Source of the DNA: a virus
Length of the DNA: 40,004 bases
Reading direction: 5' to 3' (one strand)
IMG/VR virus record: IMGVR_UViG_3300032215_000333
Coordinates: 1-40,004 of that record
Both the position numbers and the translations under genes were made by a program. The notes beneath the pieces were generated by a model, which saw only the letters and a program-made list of their open reading frames with translations, did not search any database and was not told the DNA's origin. Below are positions 25,987 to 32,910 of the stretch, one piece after another (position 1 is the stretch's first letter; each line of letters opens with the position of its first letter).

Positions 25987-26354
25987 AAAGCCTAATAGAT
26001 TTTGACAACCTGCCACCGGGTTACATGGGTATGGAAATCCCACAACATACCAAACAAACATTACATCATTATTTAATTAAAGGTTGGGCGCCGGGAGGTT
26101 TTGTTGAAAGCATGTTGGCATGTGATTATGAACGTGCCCTGTATACGGCTGACATAGGTAATCGTCAATGTTTTTGGGCGATAGCAATGTGGATTAGAAA
26201 CAATGCCCCAAAACATTCTTGGGGTAGTTATGAGACTATTGAAAAATGGCGTGATGATTTTATGAATCATCGTACCAAATATGTTACTGAAGTAGAGAAA
26301 AAATATATTTGGGCAACATTAAAGGGTGACCTTGTCAACGAAACATCCGTCTGA
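25983..26354 (+). CDS. Phage protein of unknown function
   Basis: A 123-residue soluble protein with IKGWAPGGFVESMLACDYE, ALYTADIGNRQCFWAIAMWI and NAPKHSWGSYE as the most conserved-looking blocks. It recalls small proteins common in aquatic phages, but I know no function. Start overlaps the previous stop. Confidence 0.7.
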   Translation: MKSLIDFDNLPPGYMGMEIPQHTKQTLHHYLIKGWAPGGFVESMLACDYERALYTADIGNRQCFWAIAMWIRNNAPKHSWGSYETIEKWRDDFMNHRTKYVTEVEKKYIWATLKGDLVNETSV

Positions 26355-26388
26355 GGCGTTGTATATATAACACCTTAAAGGAGTTATT

Positions 26389-26529
26389 ATGTCACAACAA
26401 GATTTGATTTTAACAGTTAGAGAAGTATTACAACGTTACCACGATGCTAGTCCAAATGAAATAGCAAAAAAATTACATTTGGATACAGCTACTGTGGAAT
26501 ACGCACTTAGACTAATAAAAACTCAGTAA
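26389..26529 (+). CDS. 46-residue helix-turn-helix-like protein
   Basis: ATG 26389 with AAAGGAG 7 nt upstream and TAA 26527-26529. The sequence SPNEIAKKLHLDTATVEYAL fits a helix-turn-helix (A-K-K-L as first helix, turn at H-L-D, T-A-T-V as recognition helix). It is a candidate DNA-binding regulator. An inverted repeat just downstream, over the next promoter, could be its operator. Confidence 0.65.
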   Translation: MSQQDLILTVREVLQRYHDASPNEIAKKLHLDTATVEYALRLIKTQ

Positions 26530-26533
26530 CCAA

Positions 26534-26562
26534 AACATTTTACACAAATAGGGTAAAATGTT
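26534..26562. promoter_or_regulatory. Perfect inverted repeat overlapping a promoter, operator candidate
   Basis: AACATTTTAC (26534-26543) and GTAAAATGTT (26553-26562), 9-nt loop. It covers the -35 box and spacer of the next promoter and starts 4 nt after the HTH-like gene. Could instead be a terminator stem, but no T-run follows. Confidence 0.5.
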
Positions 26563-26567
26563 ATAAT
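26539..26567 (+). promoter_or_regulatory. Sigma70-type promoter
   Basis: TTTACA (26539-26544), 17-nt spacer, TATAAT (26562-26567), then AAAGGAG before ATG 26599. Confidence 0.65.
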
Positions 26568-26598
26568 CACACTACACATTAACCTAAAGGAGTTATCA

Positions 26599-27111
26599 AT
26601 GTTTTTAAAAGATGTCAATGAAGCACTAGACCACAAAATTGTAGGTGGTAGTGAGTATCAATGGAACTGCTATCCTGAAGCTAGATTCATGGATTACGAA
26701 AGTCCATATGCACATGTAGGAGTACTTTTTAGTACAGACACACAGGTAATTTATTGTGCGGAAATTAATGACAAGGAAAACAAATATAGACCCTATCGTT
26801 GGTTGAACCCTGCATTCAAAGATGCGTATATTGAGGAAGCAACTAAACGTGGAGTTGATCCTAACAATGCATGGGACGATACTGTTTGGTCTGATTTAGA
26901 ATTATCGGAAGATTGGTTAGAGAAGGCTACTGCAATTTTCAATGGTCAAGAATTTGATGACCGTGTTCAAATTCAAGTAGATTTGGAAGAAGATGTGATT
27001 CTTCAATTGTCTATGGAAGCACATAAACGTGATATTACACTAAATAAAATGATGGAGCTTGTTTTACAAACCGCAATCGACCATCACCGTGTCAACGAAA
27101 CAACAAGCTGA
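26599..27111 (+). CDS. Phage protein with C-terminal ribbon-helix-helix-like segment
   Basis: A 170-residue protein. The first 130 residues are rich in aromatic and acidic residues (YEQW-like: EYQWNCYPEARFMDYESPY, VIYCAEIND) with no recognised fold. The C-terminus, VQIQVDLEEDVILQLSMEAHKRDITLNKMMELVLQ, has the strand-helix-helix pattern of Arc/MetJ ribbon-helix-helix DNA-binding proteins. It could be a regulator or a non-DNA-binding dimerisation unit. Confidence 0.7.
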   Translation: MFLKDVNEALDHKIVGGSEYQWNCYPEARFMDYESPYAHVGVLFSTDTQVIYCAEINDKENKYRPYRWLNPAFKDAYIEEATKRGVDPNNAWDDTVWSDLELSEDWLEKATAIFNGQEFDDRVQIQVDLEEDVILQLSMEAHKRDITLNKMMELVLQTAIDHHRVNETTS

Positions 27112-27146
27112 CACGTTATAAGTGTATCATAAGAAAGGAAATCATT

Positions 27147-27479
27147 ATGAAAAAACTTCTTTTAGCTACTGTTTTAGGATTAGGATTAATTGCGACAACT
27201 GCCCATGCTGATTGGCATGGTGGATATCGAGGTGGTTATCACCCAGGTTACTATCATGGCGGATGTTATGGATGCGGTAATTGGGTAGCTCCTGCAATCA
27301 TCGGTGGAGTAATTGGATATGAACTTAGTCGTCCAAGTACTGTAGTTGTAGAACAACCAAGTGTTGTTTACACACAACCTCAGGCTGTTATTCAACAACC
27401 ACCTGTTGGTTATCATTGGCAAGAAATGATTGACCCGCAAACAAACACAAGAAAAATTGTTTTAGTTCCCAATCAATAA
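27147..27479 (+). CDS. Secreted Gly/His/Tyr-rich protein
   Basis: A 110-residue protein with a textbook signal peptide (KKLLLATVLGLGLIATTAHA, cleavage before DWHG). The mature N-terminus is a Gly-His-Tyr repeat (GGYRGGYHPGYYHGGCYGCG), then a hydrophobic glycine segment APAIIGGVIGYEL resembling Gly-zipper periplasmic proteins, and a Pro/Gln/Val-rich tail. Export to the periplasm is expected; metal binding by His/Cys is possible. GAAAGGAAA precedes the start. Function unknown. Confidence 0.8.
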   Translation: MKKLLLATVLGLGLIATTAHADWHGGYRGGYHPGYYHGGCYGCGNWVAPAIIGGVIGYELSRPSTVVVEQPSVVYTQPQAVIQQPPVGYHWQEMIDPQTNTRKIVLVPNQ

Positions 27480-27489
27480 CCAAAAACTC

Positions 27490-27518
27490 TTGTAATTTAA
27501 AAGTGCCTGTTATATAAT
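27490..27518 (+). promoter_or_regulatory. Promoter inside a terminator loop, start codon at +1
   Basis: TTGTAA (27490-27495), 17-nt spacer, TATAAT (27513-27518), then 6 nt and ATG 27525. Confidence 0.65.
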
Positions 27519-27555
27519 ATCACTATGAATGATATTTTAACAGGCATTTTTATTT
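27504..27555 (+). terminator. Terminator spanning the next gene's start codon
   Basis: TGCCTGTTA (27504-27512) and TAACAGGCA (27538-27546) form a 9-bp stem followed by TTTTTATTT. It would end transcription from the secreted-protein gene, while the -10 box and ATG of the next gene sit in its loop. Confidence 0.6.
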
Positions 27556-27815
27556 GGATCAAAGATGATTACAAAACGCACCCGTTTAGGTTTTTCGTTG
27601 AAGTACTTGCATGGGCAATTAGCGTTGGCTGTAGTTTCACTATGGCAGTTACTGTGCCCAATCCTCCTCTTTTTGTTTTATATCCTATCTGGATCAGTGG
27701 TTGCGCTATGTATGCTTGGTCTGCTTTTACTAGGAAATCATTTGGGATGTTGGCTAACTATTTACTGTTAGTCACTATTGATAGTGTAGGTTTAATTAGG
27801 ATGATGATATCATGA
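27525..27815 (+). CDS. Small membrane protein
   Basis: A 96-residue protein with hydrophobic segments at about 24-42 (FVEVLAWAISVGCSFTMAV), 48-66 (LFVLYPIWISGCAMYAW) and 74-92 (GMLANYLLLVTIDSVGLI). No family recognised. ATG is 6 nt after a TATAAT box with no ribosome site. Overlaps the next gene by ATGA. Confidence 0.7.
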   Translation: MNDILTGIFIWIKDDYKTHPFRFFVEVLAWAISVGCSFTMAVTVPNPPLFVLYPIWISGCAMYAWSAFTRKSFGMLANYLLLVTIDSVGLIRMMIS

Positions 27816-28432
27816 GACTAGAATTAGACGAATTATTGTGCAAGAAGTATCCAAAGATGATGGTTAATCGTAGTAAGGATATGAAGGAAACTTGCATGTG
27901 TTGGGGATTTGAATGTGGAGATGGTTGGTATAATTTACTAAATCAACTCATGGGCAATATCCAGCATCATATTGATTGGAAACGCAAACAACGTGCCTAT
28001 GCATTACGATACAATCGTGCATTGAAACAAGCATTAAATGGTAATAAAAATGCATTGATTCGTCATTATACATACGGTGAGGCACCCACAGATGGTACAT
28101 ATGAGAGTGTTGAAGAAGATATTGAAAAAGCAGAGTTTCGTGATGTACCGAATAAACCTCAACAAGTCACACTAGACCAAGTTAAAGAAAAGTTTGGCAC
28201 ACTACGTTTTTACTACACAGGTGGTGATGATTATATTAGAGGTATGGTAACATTAGCAGAGAGCATGAGTGGTGTCATGTGTGAAGAATGCGGTAATCCT
28301 GGTGAACGTAAAGGTGGTGGATGGATACGTACAATGTGCAATCCATGCGAGGAAGCACGTGAGAAGGCACATGCATTGCGTAGGGCTGAATATGAATTAT
28401 CAAAACCAACTATAAAGGTATCAGACATATGA
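27812..28432 (+). CDS. Zinc-ribbon phage protein
   Basis: A 206-residue protein with a basic, helical N-terminal half and a C-terminal metal-binding unit MCEECGNPGERKGGGWIRTMCNPCEE (CxxC...CxxC). Preceding it is VKEKFGTLRFYYTGGDD, a block often seen in phage proteins of unknown function. A second Cys cluster (CMCWGFEC) lies near residue 28. Probably zinc-binding and nucleic-acid-related. Confidence 0.75.
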   Translation: MRLELDELLCKKYPKMMVNRSKDMKETCMCWGFECGDGWYNLLNQLMGNIQHHIDWKRKQRAYALRYNRALKQALNGNKNALIRHYTYGEAPTDGTYESVEEDIEKAEFRDVPNKPQQVTLDQVKEKFGTLRFYYTGGDDYIRGMVTLAESMSGVMCEECGNPGERKGGGWIRTMCNPCEEAREKAHALRRAEYELSKPTIKVSDI

Positions 28433-28890
28433 AACATACTGTAAAATTAGAAGAAGATCCTGTAACAGGAGATTTGATTATGCCTCTTTCTGATGACATG
28501 TTAGCAGAACTAGGTTGGAAAGAGGGTGACACCCTAGATTGGAAAGACAATAATGATGGTAGTTTTACACTAACTAAGAAAGAAGAAGTTATGACACAGG
28601 AAACTGAATGGGTGTTGGTAGAAACCCTTAGTCAATTCAAAGTAAGTTACATGGTAGAAGTGCCCAAGGGCAAAGCCGAGTATGCATTGGATACGGTAAC
28701 TATGGAAGATGCACAGGAGTTTAGTCAAGAACATTTGCGTCCAACTGATATTATCCTTGGGCATCGTGTTGTCTCTAAAGAAGAGGCATTGGCATTGTGT
28801 GATGAACGAAATGAATATGGTAGTGGGTGGGAAGAAGAAACAAAAATCAAAAACTTTTTTACAACATTGGAAGATATAAATGCTAGATAA
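28429..28890 (+). CDS. AbrB/MazE-like N-terminal domain protein
   Basis: A 153-residue protein. Residues 1-50 (VKLEEDPVTGDLIMPLSDDM then LGWKEGDTLDWKDNNDGSFTL) match the swapped-hairpin AbrB/SpoVT fold of antitoxins and transition regulators. The remaining 100 residues (TEWVLVETLSQFKVSYMVEVPKGKAEYAL) form a separate, unrecognised domain. No toxin gene is adjacent. Overlaps the next gene by 11 nt. Confidence 0.65.
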   Translation: MKHTVKLEEDPVTGDLIMPLSDDMLAELGWKEGDTLDWKDNNDGSFTLTKKEEVMTQETEWVLVETLSQFKVSYMVEVPKGKAEYALDTVTMEDAQEFSQEHLRPTDIILGHRVVSKEEALALCDERNEYGSGWEEETKIKNFFTTLEDINAR

Positions 28891-29209
28891 TACAAAAAGC
28901 TCCACATGGACTGATGCAGAATGGGACACTTTTACTGATTGGTTAAAAGGTATGTTACGTACAGAAAAGGTAAATGTTACTTTTACCAAAGCCGATGGTA
29001 CTGAACGTGTGATGTATTGCACACTAAATCCTGACTTGCTACCTAAGGTAGAGCCTAAGGCTGAATTAAAAGAAGGGGCAAAGACTCGCAAAGAAAACAC
29101 CACAGCACTTAAGGTTTATGATTTAGAAAAATCGGAATGGCGTAGTTTTACTATTAAAAAGGTAAAAGGTGTATCATTTGTTATAGGTGAGGAAAACATC
29201 CAAGGTTGA
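28880..29209 (+). CDS. WYL_2/DUF2693 Sm-like SH3 beta-barrel phage protein
   Basis: A 109-residue protein with the family pattern VNVTFTKADGTERVMYCTLN followed by a basic linker and ALKVYDLEKSEWRSFTIKKV. This family of Sm-like barrel proteins is common in T4-like phages and binds nucleic acid or acts as a regulator in related WYL proteins; function here unknown. Its TGA overlaps the -35 box of the next promoter. Confidence 0.82.
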   Translation: MLDNTKSSTWTDAEWDTFTDWLKGMLRTEKVNVTFTKADGTERVMYCTLNPDLLPKVEPKAELKEGAKTRKENTTALKVYDLEKSEWRSFTIKKVKGVSFVIGEENIQG

Positions 29210-29234
29210 CAATAAATACGGGTACTGCTATAAT
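29206..29234 (+). promoter_or_regulatory. Extended-element promoter with start codon at +1
   Basis: TTGACAATAAATACGGGT, 17-nt spacing, TATAAT (29229-29234), then 6 nt and ATG 29241. Confidence 0.8.
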
Positions 29235-29240
29235 ACTTAC

Positions 29241-29396
29241 ATGAAAAAAGAAATCTTATCCTTTACTGTTAAAGCCCCAAAAACTAGGGCCCATTATGTG
29301 TTGTTTTCACACAACACTCCCTTTACACCTAAGGTTGTGAAGGATAAGACTCTTTACAATCGCAAGCAAAAACATCGCAACAAAGTCGAGGAGTAA
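29241..29396 (+). CDS. 51-residue basic protein, leaderless
   Basis: ATG 29241 follows a perfect -10 box by 6 nt, so the mRNA probably begins at or near the start codon. The protein is basic (KAPKTRAHYVLFSHNTPFTP, KTLYNRKQKHRNK), with no recognised family. The open frame extends upstream to 29187, but that part is promoter. It ends 2 nt before the next gene. Confidence 0.7.
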   Translation: MKKEILSFTVKAPKTRAHYVLFSHNTPFTPKVVKDKTLYNRKQKHRNKVEE

Positions 29397-29398
29397 TT

Positions 29399-29689
29399 AT
29401 GGAACAAGGACGTGGCACATGCCCAGTTTGCAACGGAGCACTTAGAGTACCTGCCGGTGATAACAAATACAAGCATGTTATGGCAGGATACGATAAGGAA
29501 ACTGACACACTTGGTTGTAGTAATTGTGGTGGACAATACATGTACGGTAGCGCCAGAGGTAACGTAAAACTTAGACCCGATGGTATACCCTGTACTCATA
29601 GTTATTCAAGCAAAAATGTAGGTCGTTGTTTGACACAATATACCTGTGTACATTGTAGCGAAAGCTACCAAATTGATTCTGGTGATTAA
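29399..29689 (+). CDS. Zinc-ribbon protein
   Basis: A 96-residue protein with three Cys pairs: TCPVCNGA, GCSNCGGQYMYG and YTCVHCSESY, separated by basic and polar segments, i.e. a likely multi-zinc protein. Similar small zinc-ribbon proteins occur in aquatic phages. GAGGAG lies just upstream of ATG 29399. Could bind nucleic acid. Confidence 0.75.
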   Translation: MEQGRGTCPVCNGALRVPAGDNKYKHVMAGYDKETDTLGCSNCGGQYMYGSARGNVKLRPDGIPCTHSYSSKNVGRCLTQYTCVHCSESYQIDSGD

Positions 29690-29707
29690 TTAACAAAAGG
29701 AAATATC

Positions 29708-29932
29708 ATGACACTTAAACAAAAAGCACTTTTACAAACTGTAACCATTATTTTTTCAATAATCTTTGGTTCTATTGCACTTCAATTAATTATATATACA
29801 GTACCGGCAGAGGTATTACAATACGCATTTGCAACATTATTTGTCCTTTTGGGGTTCAAATTAATCTATGATTTGGTCCTTTCTAGACTAGAATCCCAAG
29901 AAACCTTGAAAAACCTTACAGAAAAGCAATAA
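29708..29932 (+). CDS. Small two-pass membrane protein
   Basis: A 74-residue protein with membrane helices at about 9-30 (LQTVTIIFSIIFGSIALQLII) and 37-58 (LQYAFATLFVLLGFKLIYDL) and a charged C-terminal tail (SRLESQETLKNLTEKQ). AAAAGGAAA precedes the start. Function unknown. Confidence 0.7.
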   Translation: MTLKQKALLQTVTIIFSIIFGSIALQLIIYTVPAEVLQYAFATLFVLLGFKLIYDLVLSRLESQETLKNLTEKQ

Positions 29933-29935
29933 TTT

Positions 29936-29951
29936 GTTGTTTTTAAACAAC
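29936..29951. repeat. GTTGTTT/AAACAAC hairpin upstream of a promoter
   Basis: A 7-bp stem with a TT loop, 12 nt before the -35 box at 29964; may terminate the upstream gene. Same type as at 15188 and 25270. Confidence 0.6.
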
Positions 29952-29963
29952 ACGGTTAAAAGG

Positions 29964-29992
29964 TTGACAATAAATCGGTTTGGGCATATAAT
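29964..29992 (+). promoter_or_regulatory. Extended-element promoter
   Basis: TTGACAATAAATCGG, 17-nt spacing, TATAAT (29987-29992). Unlike the others it has a 32-nt leader with CGGAGA. Confidence 0.82.
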
Positions 29993-30024
29993 ACTTATAT
30001 TGAATCAACAAACGGAGATAGTAA

Positions 30025-30423
30025 ATGGCTTACATGAATCAGGAACGCAAAGCAAAAATCGCAACTATTCTTAAACCTATTCTTAAAAAATATGGTGTCA
30101 ACGGTAGCTTGTCTGTTCGCAATCACATGACTATTTGCTTGACCGTAAAGTCAGGTAAAATCGATTTCATTGGTAACTTCAACGAAACAGTTAATACTGT
30201 TAGAGGTGACCGCATGGCAGTAGGTTCAATTGATGTTAACCCCTACTGGTTTCAGGATCACTTTTCAGGTGTTTCCAAACAATTCTTGACAGAGGCTTTC
30301 AAGGCTCTTAAGGGTGCTGATTGGTACGACCGTAGTGATGCAATGACCGATTACTTTGATACCGCTTACTATGTTGACCTCAACATTGGTAAATGGAATA
30401 AACACTACGTGTTGGAAGCATAA
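30025..30423 (+). CDS. LPD29-like phage protein
   Basis: A 132-residue protein: MAYMNQERKAKIATILKPIL, KYGVNGSLSVRNHMTICLTV, KSGKIDFIG, NPYWFQDHFSG and AYYVDLNIGKWN. This order matches the LPD29 domain found in large polyvalent and phage proteins of unknown role. It has a strong promoter and a ribosome site, suggesting high expression. Shares TAATG with the next gene. Confidence 0.75.
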   Translation: MAYMNQERKAKIATILKPILKKYGVNGSLSVRNHMTICLTVKSGKIDFIGNFNETVNTVRGDRMAVGSIDVNPYWFQDHFSGVSKQFLTEAFKALKGADWYDRSDAMTDYFDTAYYVDLNIGKWNKHYVLEA

Positions 30424-30629
30424 TGATGAACGAACGAATATTAGAAATTGCCAAACAAGCAGGTATCAAGTATTCTTCCGAAAAGGCACTAAGCCCAGCG
30501 GAAATAAAGTTCGCCCAGTTGATTGTGGCAGAATGTGCTGAATTTGCCGACGAACATAATTCAGAAGTTGAAGGTGTTACTCTTGGTGTCGGTAAGGCAA
30601 TTAAACAACATTTTGGAGTTGAAGAATGA
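30423..30629 (+). CDS. Small phage protein, tandem paralogue A
   Basis: A 68-residue helical protein: ERILEIAKQAGIKYSSEKAL, FAQLIVAECAEFADEH and the ending AIKQHFGVEE. The next gene shares the I-x-x-x-A-x-Q-A-G start, the F-A-x-L-I-V-x-E-C core and the K-x-H-F-G-V-E-E end. Function unknown. Confidence 0.72.
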   Translation: MMNERILEIAKQAGIKYSSEKALSPAEIKFAQLIVAECAEFADEHNSEVEGVTLGVGKAIKQHFGVEE

Positions 30630-30868
30630 ATGACAGAATTAACATCCTTGCAGAACAGGCTGGATTTTATGTATCCGAAAGCAGGCTTGAAATACTTGCT
30701 CCGGACTCAACAACCGACAATGTTACTGAGGCATTAAGAGAGTTCGCTGAGTTGATTGTGAAGGAATGTATTGCCAAATATAATGAATGGGCAGAGCATA
30801 GTACAGACAAAACAAGTTTTGCTATGGCTCAACATAATGTAAAGAAACATTTCGGAGTTGAAGAATGA
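30626..30868 (+). CDS. Small phage protein, tandem paralogue B
   Basis: An 80-residue protein: DRINILAEQAGFYVSESRLE, EFAELIVKECIAKYNEW and VKKHFGVEE. Duplicate of the preceding gene with an inserted middle. The identical GTTGAAGAATGA ends show that the 3' gene junctions were duplicated too. Confidence 0.72.
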   Translation: MNDRINILAEQAGFYVSESRLEILAPDSTTDNVTEALREFAELIVKECIAKYNEWAEHSTDKTSFAMAQHNVKKHFGVEE

Positions 30869-31104
30869 ATCCCAATGAAACAAAATATTTTCAATTCATT
30901 ACTAAAATGAATCAGGATGAATTTGAAAATTGGTACACTACTGTTAGTGACGAAGAGGCTAATTATGCACTTAGCATCATGCAAAAAGCTAGGGCTGAAA
31001 TTGGCACTAAAATTGCAGAAATTTTTGATGCTGATGAAGCTACCAAAAACTTGTCTGCCGCTAAAAATGTTCTTGGTAAATTCACATTAAAAGGCACTGT
31101 ATGA
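30865..31104 (+). CDS. Small phage protein of unknown function
   Basis: A 79-residue mostly helical protein (FITKMNQDEFENWYTTVSDE, ANYALSIMQKARAEIGTKIA, AKNVLGKFTLKG). No recognised family. Co-translated with its neighbours through ATGA overlaps. Confidence 0.7.
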   Translation: MNPNETKYFQFITKMNQDEFENWYTTVSDEEANYALSIMQKARAEIGTKIAEIFDADEATKNLSAAKNVLGKFTLKGTV

Positions 31105-31256
31105 AAACTTTTTGGGCACTTGTCAAAACATCTACACAACCCGGTGCAGGATTCACTAGGGTTACAATTCAAGCTGACAACACATATATGGCTACCCAGC
31201 TGTTAAAAGGAATGTATGGTCCTTTGATGTTGTCGGAATCTGCAAACGCAGTTTAA
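31101..31256 (+). CDS. 51-residue phage protein of unknown function
   Basis: ATG 31101 overlaps the previous TGA; TAA at 31254-31256. Sequence MKTFWALVKTSTQPGAGFTR then VTIQADNTYMATQLLKGMYG. The beta-hairpin then helix pattern (F-T-R-V-T-I-Q-A-D-N) is typical of small phage proteins of unknown role. Followed by the promoter at 31279. Confidence 0.68.
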   Translation: MKTFWALVKTSTQPGAGFTRVTIQADNTYMATQLLKGMYGPLMLSESANAV

Positions 31257-31278
31257 AAGATTTTGGTAACATAAGTGG

Positions 31279-31307
31279 TTGACAATAAAAGCCCTTTATG
31301 TTATCAT
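31279..31307 (+). promoter_or_regulatory. Extended-element promoter, weaker -10
   Basis: TTGACAATAAAA, 17-nt spacing, TATCAT (31302-31307). A leader of about 58 nt carries GAGGAAA before ATG 31372. Confidence 0.7.
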
Positions 31308-31371
31308 TATACTGTGCAATATGTCATTGCATTTTTTATCAACTTAGCTTATCTTATAGAGGAAACTAAAA

Positions 31372-31749
31372 ATGGCTAATCAATTGTTCAAAGTCGCAGG
31401 TCTTACTACTCACAATAGTAACACTAAGGTTCGTTTTACTGATGATATGGTCCGTCGTATCAAGCAATTCACTAAAGGTGGTGCATCACGCATTGACTTG
31501 GTAGAGTTGCCTAGTGAAATGACAAAAATCGAGGCACTTAAGTATTTGGCATCACATGCTGAATTTCAAAGTGCCGGAGACCAGGCAACTATCGCTGATT
31601 GTCTTGCTGACAAAATGAAGGAAGCAAACAAAGGTGAAGTTAAAGTTAAGGCAGTGACTAAGCCTTCACTTGATGCTATCAAGGCTCGTACTAAGAAAGT
31701 AACCAAAGAAGTTACACCTGAACAAGTCTTATCTGCAATTCAAGAATAA
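31372..31749 (+). CDS. Phage protein of unknown function, own promoter and terminator
   Basis: A 125-residue protein: MANQLFKVAGLTTHNSNTKV, RFTDDMVRRIKQFTKGGASR, then a long basic C-terminal half rich in Lys and Val. The N-terminal part resembles small proteins seen in aquatic phages. A dedicated promoter, GAGGAAA site and strong terminator make it a single-gene transcript, implying high expression. Confidence 0.75.
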   Translation: MANQLFKVAGLTTHNSNTKVRFTDDMVRRIKQFTKGGASRIDLVELPSEMTKIEALKYLASHAEFQSAGDQATIADCLADKMKEANKGEVKVKAVTKPSLDAIKARTKKVTKEVTPEQVLSAIQE

Positions 31750-31753
31750 TTAA

Positions 31754-31776
31754 AGGGGCTACGGCCCCTATTTCTT
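31754..31776 (+). terminator. Strong intrinsic terminator
   Basis: AGGGGC, loop TACG, GCCCCT (31754-31769), followed by ATTTCTT. Confidence 0.85.
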
Positions 31777-31786
31777 AAGGAAAATA

Positions 31787-32038
31787 ATGAATTACAGTCA
31801 TTTAAAATTGTTGTCAAATCGTAGACTTTTTGATCCTTCAAAAACTGAGGATTTACTAGAGTTAAAATACTTTGTTGAAAACAATCGCTGGGTCGGTAAT
31901 TGCCCTTTTTATCTTGAAGAATATTGGGATAACATTCCTACAATGTGTCTCTACAAGTATGCGGTATACATGTTAGGTTCTGTTAAAAAACCAATTAAAA
32001 ATACTGTAAAGAAAAAAATCAAAGTGTCCGTAGCCTAA
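31787..32038 (+). CDS. Small phage protein of unknown function
   Basis: An 83-residue protein with aromatic-rich middle (ENNRWVGNCPFYLEEYWDNI) and a strongly basic end (KKPIKNTVKKKIKVSV). The basic tail may bind nucleic acid. AAGGAAAA precedes ATG 31787. Last plus-strand gene before the convergent tail-fibre operon. Confidence 0.7.
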   Translation: MNYSHLKLLSNRRLFDPSKTEDLLELKYFVENNRWVGNCPFYLEEYWDNIPTMCLYKYAVYMLGSVKKPIKNTVKKKIKVSVA

Positions 32039-32042
32039 ATAC

Positions 32043-32066
32043 AAGCCCCTTAAGTGGGGCTTTTTT
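32043..32066 (+). terminator. Intrinsic terminator between convergent operons
   Basis: AAGCCCC (32043-32049) and GGGGCTT (32056-32062) with a TTTTTT run ending at 32066. Works on the plus strand; the run overlaps the stop of the minus-strand protease gene. Confidence 0.85.
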
Positions 32067-32910
32067 ACGGGTTACTAACCGATTTGATGATCCAAAAATC
32101 GCTACTCATTTGTGTATTCTGAATTACTTGAAATGGCATATAGAAGTAACCTCGGTCTCCCCAACTAGTACCCCAACTATTACGTACAATATAAACCTGT
32201 CTGGTCTTATCATATCCTACAAGCAATACAGCATGTCCGCCTAATAATTGTTCTCTACTGGTATTTGGATAAGGCATAATACCTGTTCGTGCTACCGTAG
32301 CACTTTCAAAACTACTGTACACGCTAAATCCAATTACAACAGGATAGCCATTTGCCAATGCATCTAGACAACCTTGATGATTTGCCACTGCTTGATACAA
32401 TGTTACCTTACGTTTTGCACCGTCAGTGATTGCCTGTTGTGAAGGTTGTGTTCTAAATTTAGTAATATCATAGGGCCATAAATTTTCAGTTGGAGCACCG
32501 TAGTTGTATACTGCTCTCATACCATCACGAATATAAGCACCACTGTCATAATTCACAGTACCTTCAAATAATCTTTCATAATAATAGATATACAAACGGC
32601 TTACATCAAGATTTTTACCTGCTCGTTTGTCTAGTAACTCAATTGCACCTGCAATAGCATTACCAGTGCAACTACCTAGATTGCCTTGGTCTTCTATTGA
32701 TGAACAGTAAGGACGTAAGTCAACAACATTAGGTTGAGCAACAGAAGATAATGTATATGGTTTATCACGTGAATCTTCAGGTTGTTTAGCCCAATGATAT
32801 TTAGGAATATCAAATGGTAATTTAAAAGGAGTTATTTTTTGAATACCCGGTCTACGATGTAATCCCGGATCCTGTTCTATATCTATTATTGTTCTTGAAT
32901 CTTGTTTCAT
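32065..32910 (-). CDS. Papain-like (C1A) cysteine protease
   Basis: A 281-residue protein. After a 60-residue N-terminal extension comes a C1A domain: EDQGNLGSCTGNAIAGA (oxyanion Gln75, catalytic Cys81), LLGGHAVLLVGYD (catalytic His) and VRNSWGTSWGDRGYFYMP (Asn and the NSWG block). No signal peptide. Position at the end of a tail-fibre operon, overlapping the pirin gene by ATGA, suggests a virion or late-infection role such as processing fibre proteins. The target is unknown. Confidence 0.93.
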   Translation of the reverse strand: MKQDSRTIIDIEQDPGLHRRPGIQKITPFKLPFDIPKYHWAKQPEDSRDKPYTLSSVAQPNVVDLRPYCSSIEDQGNLGSCTGNAIAGAIELLDKRAGKNLDVSRLYIYYYERLFEGTVNYDSGAYIRDGMRAVYNYGAPTENLWPYDITKFRTQPSQQAITDGAKRKVTLYQAVANHQGCLDALANGYPVVIGFSVYSSFESATVARTGIMPYPNTSREQLLGGHAVLLVGYDKTRQVYIVRNSWGTSWGDRGYFYMPFQVIQNTQMSSDFWIIKSVSNP

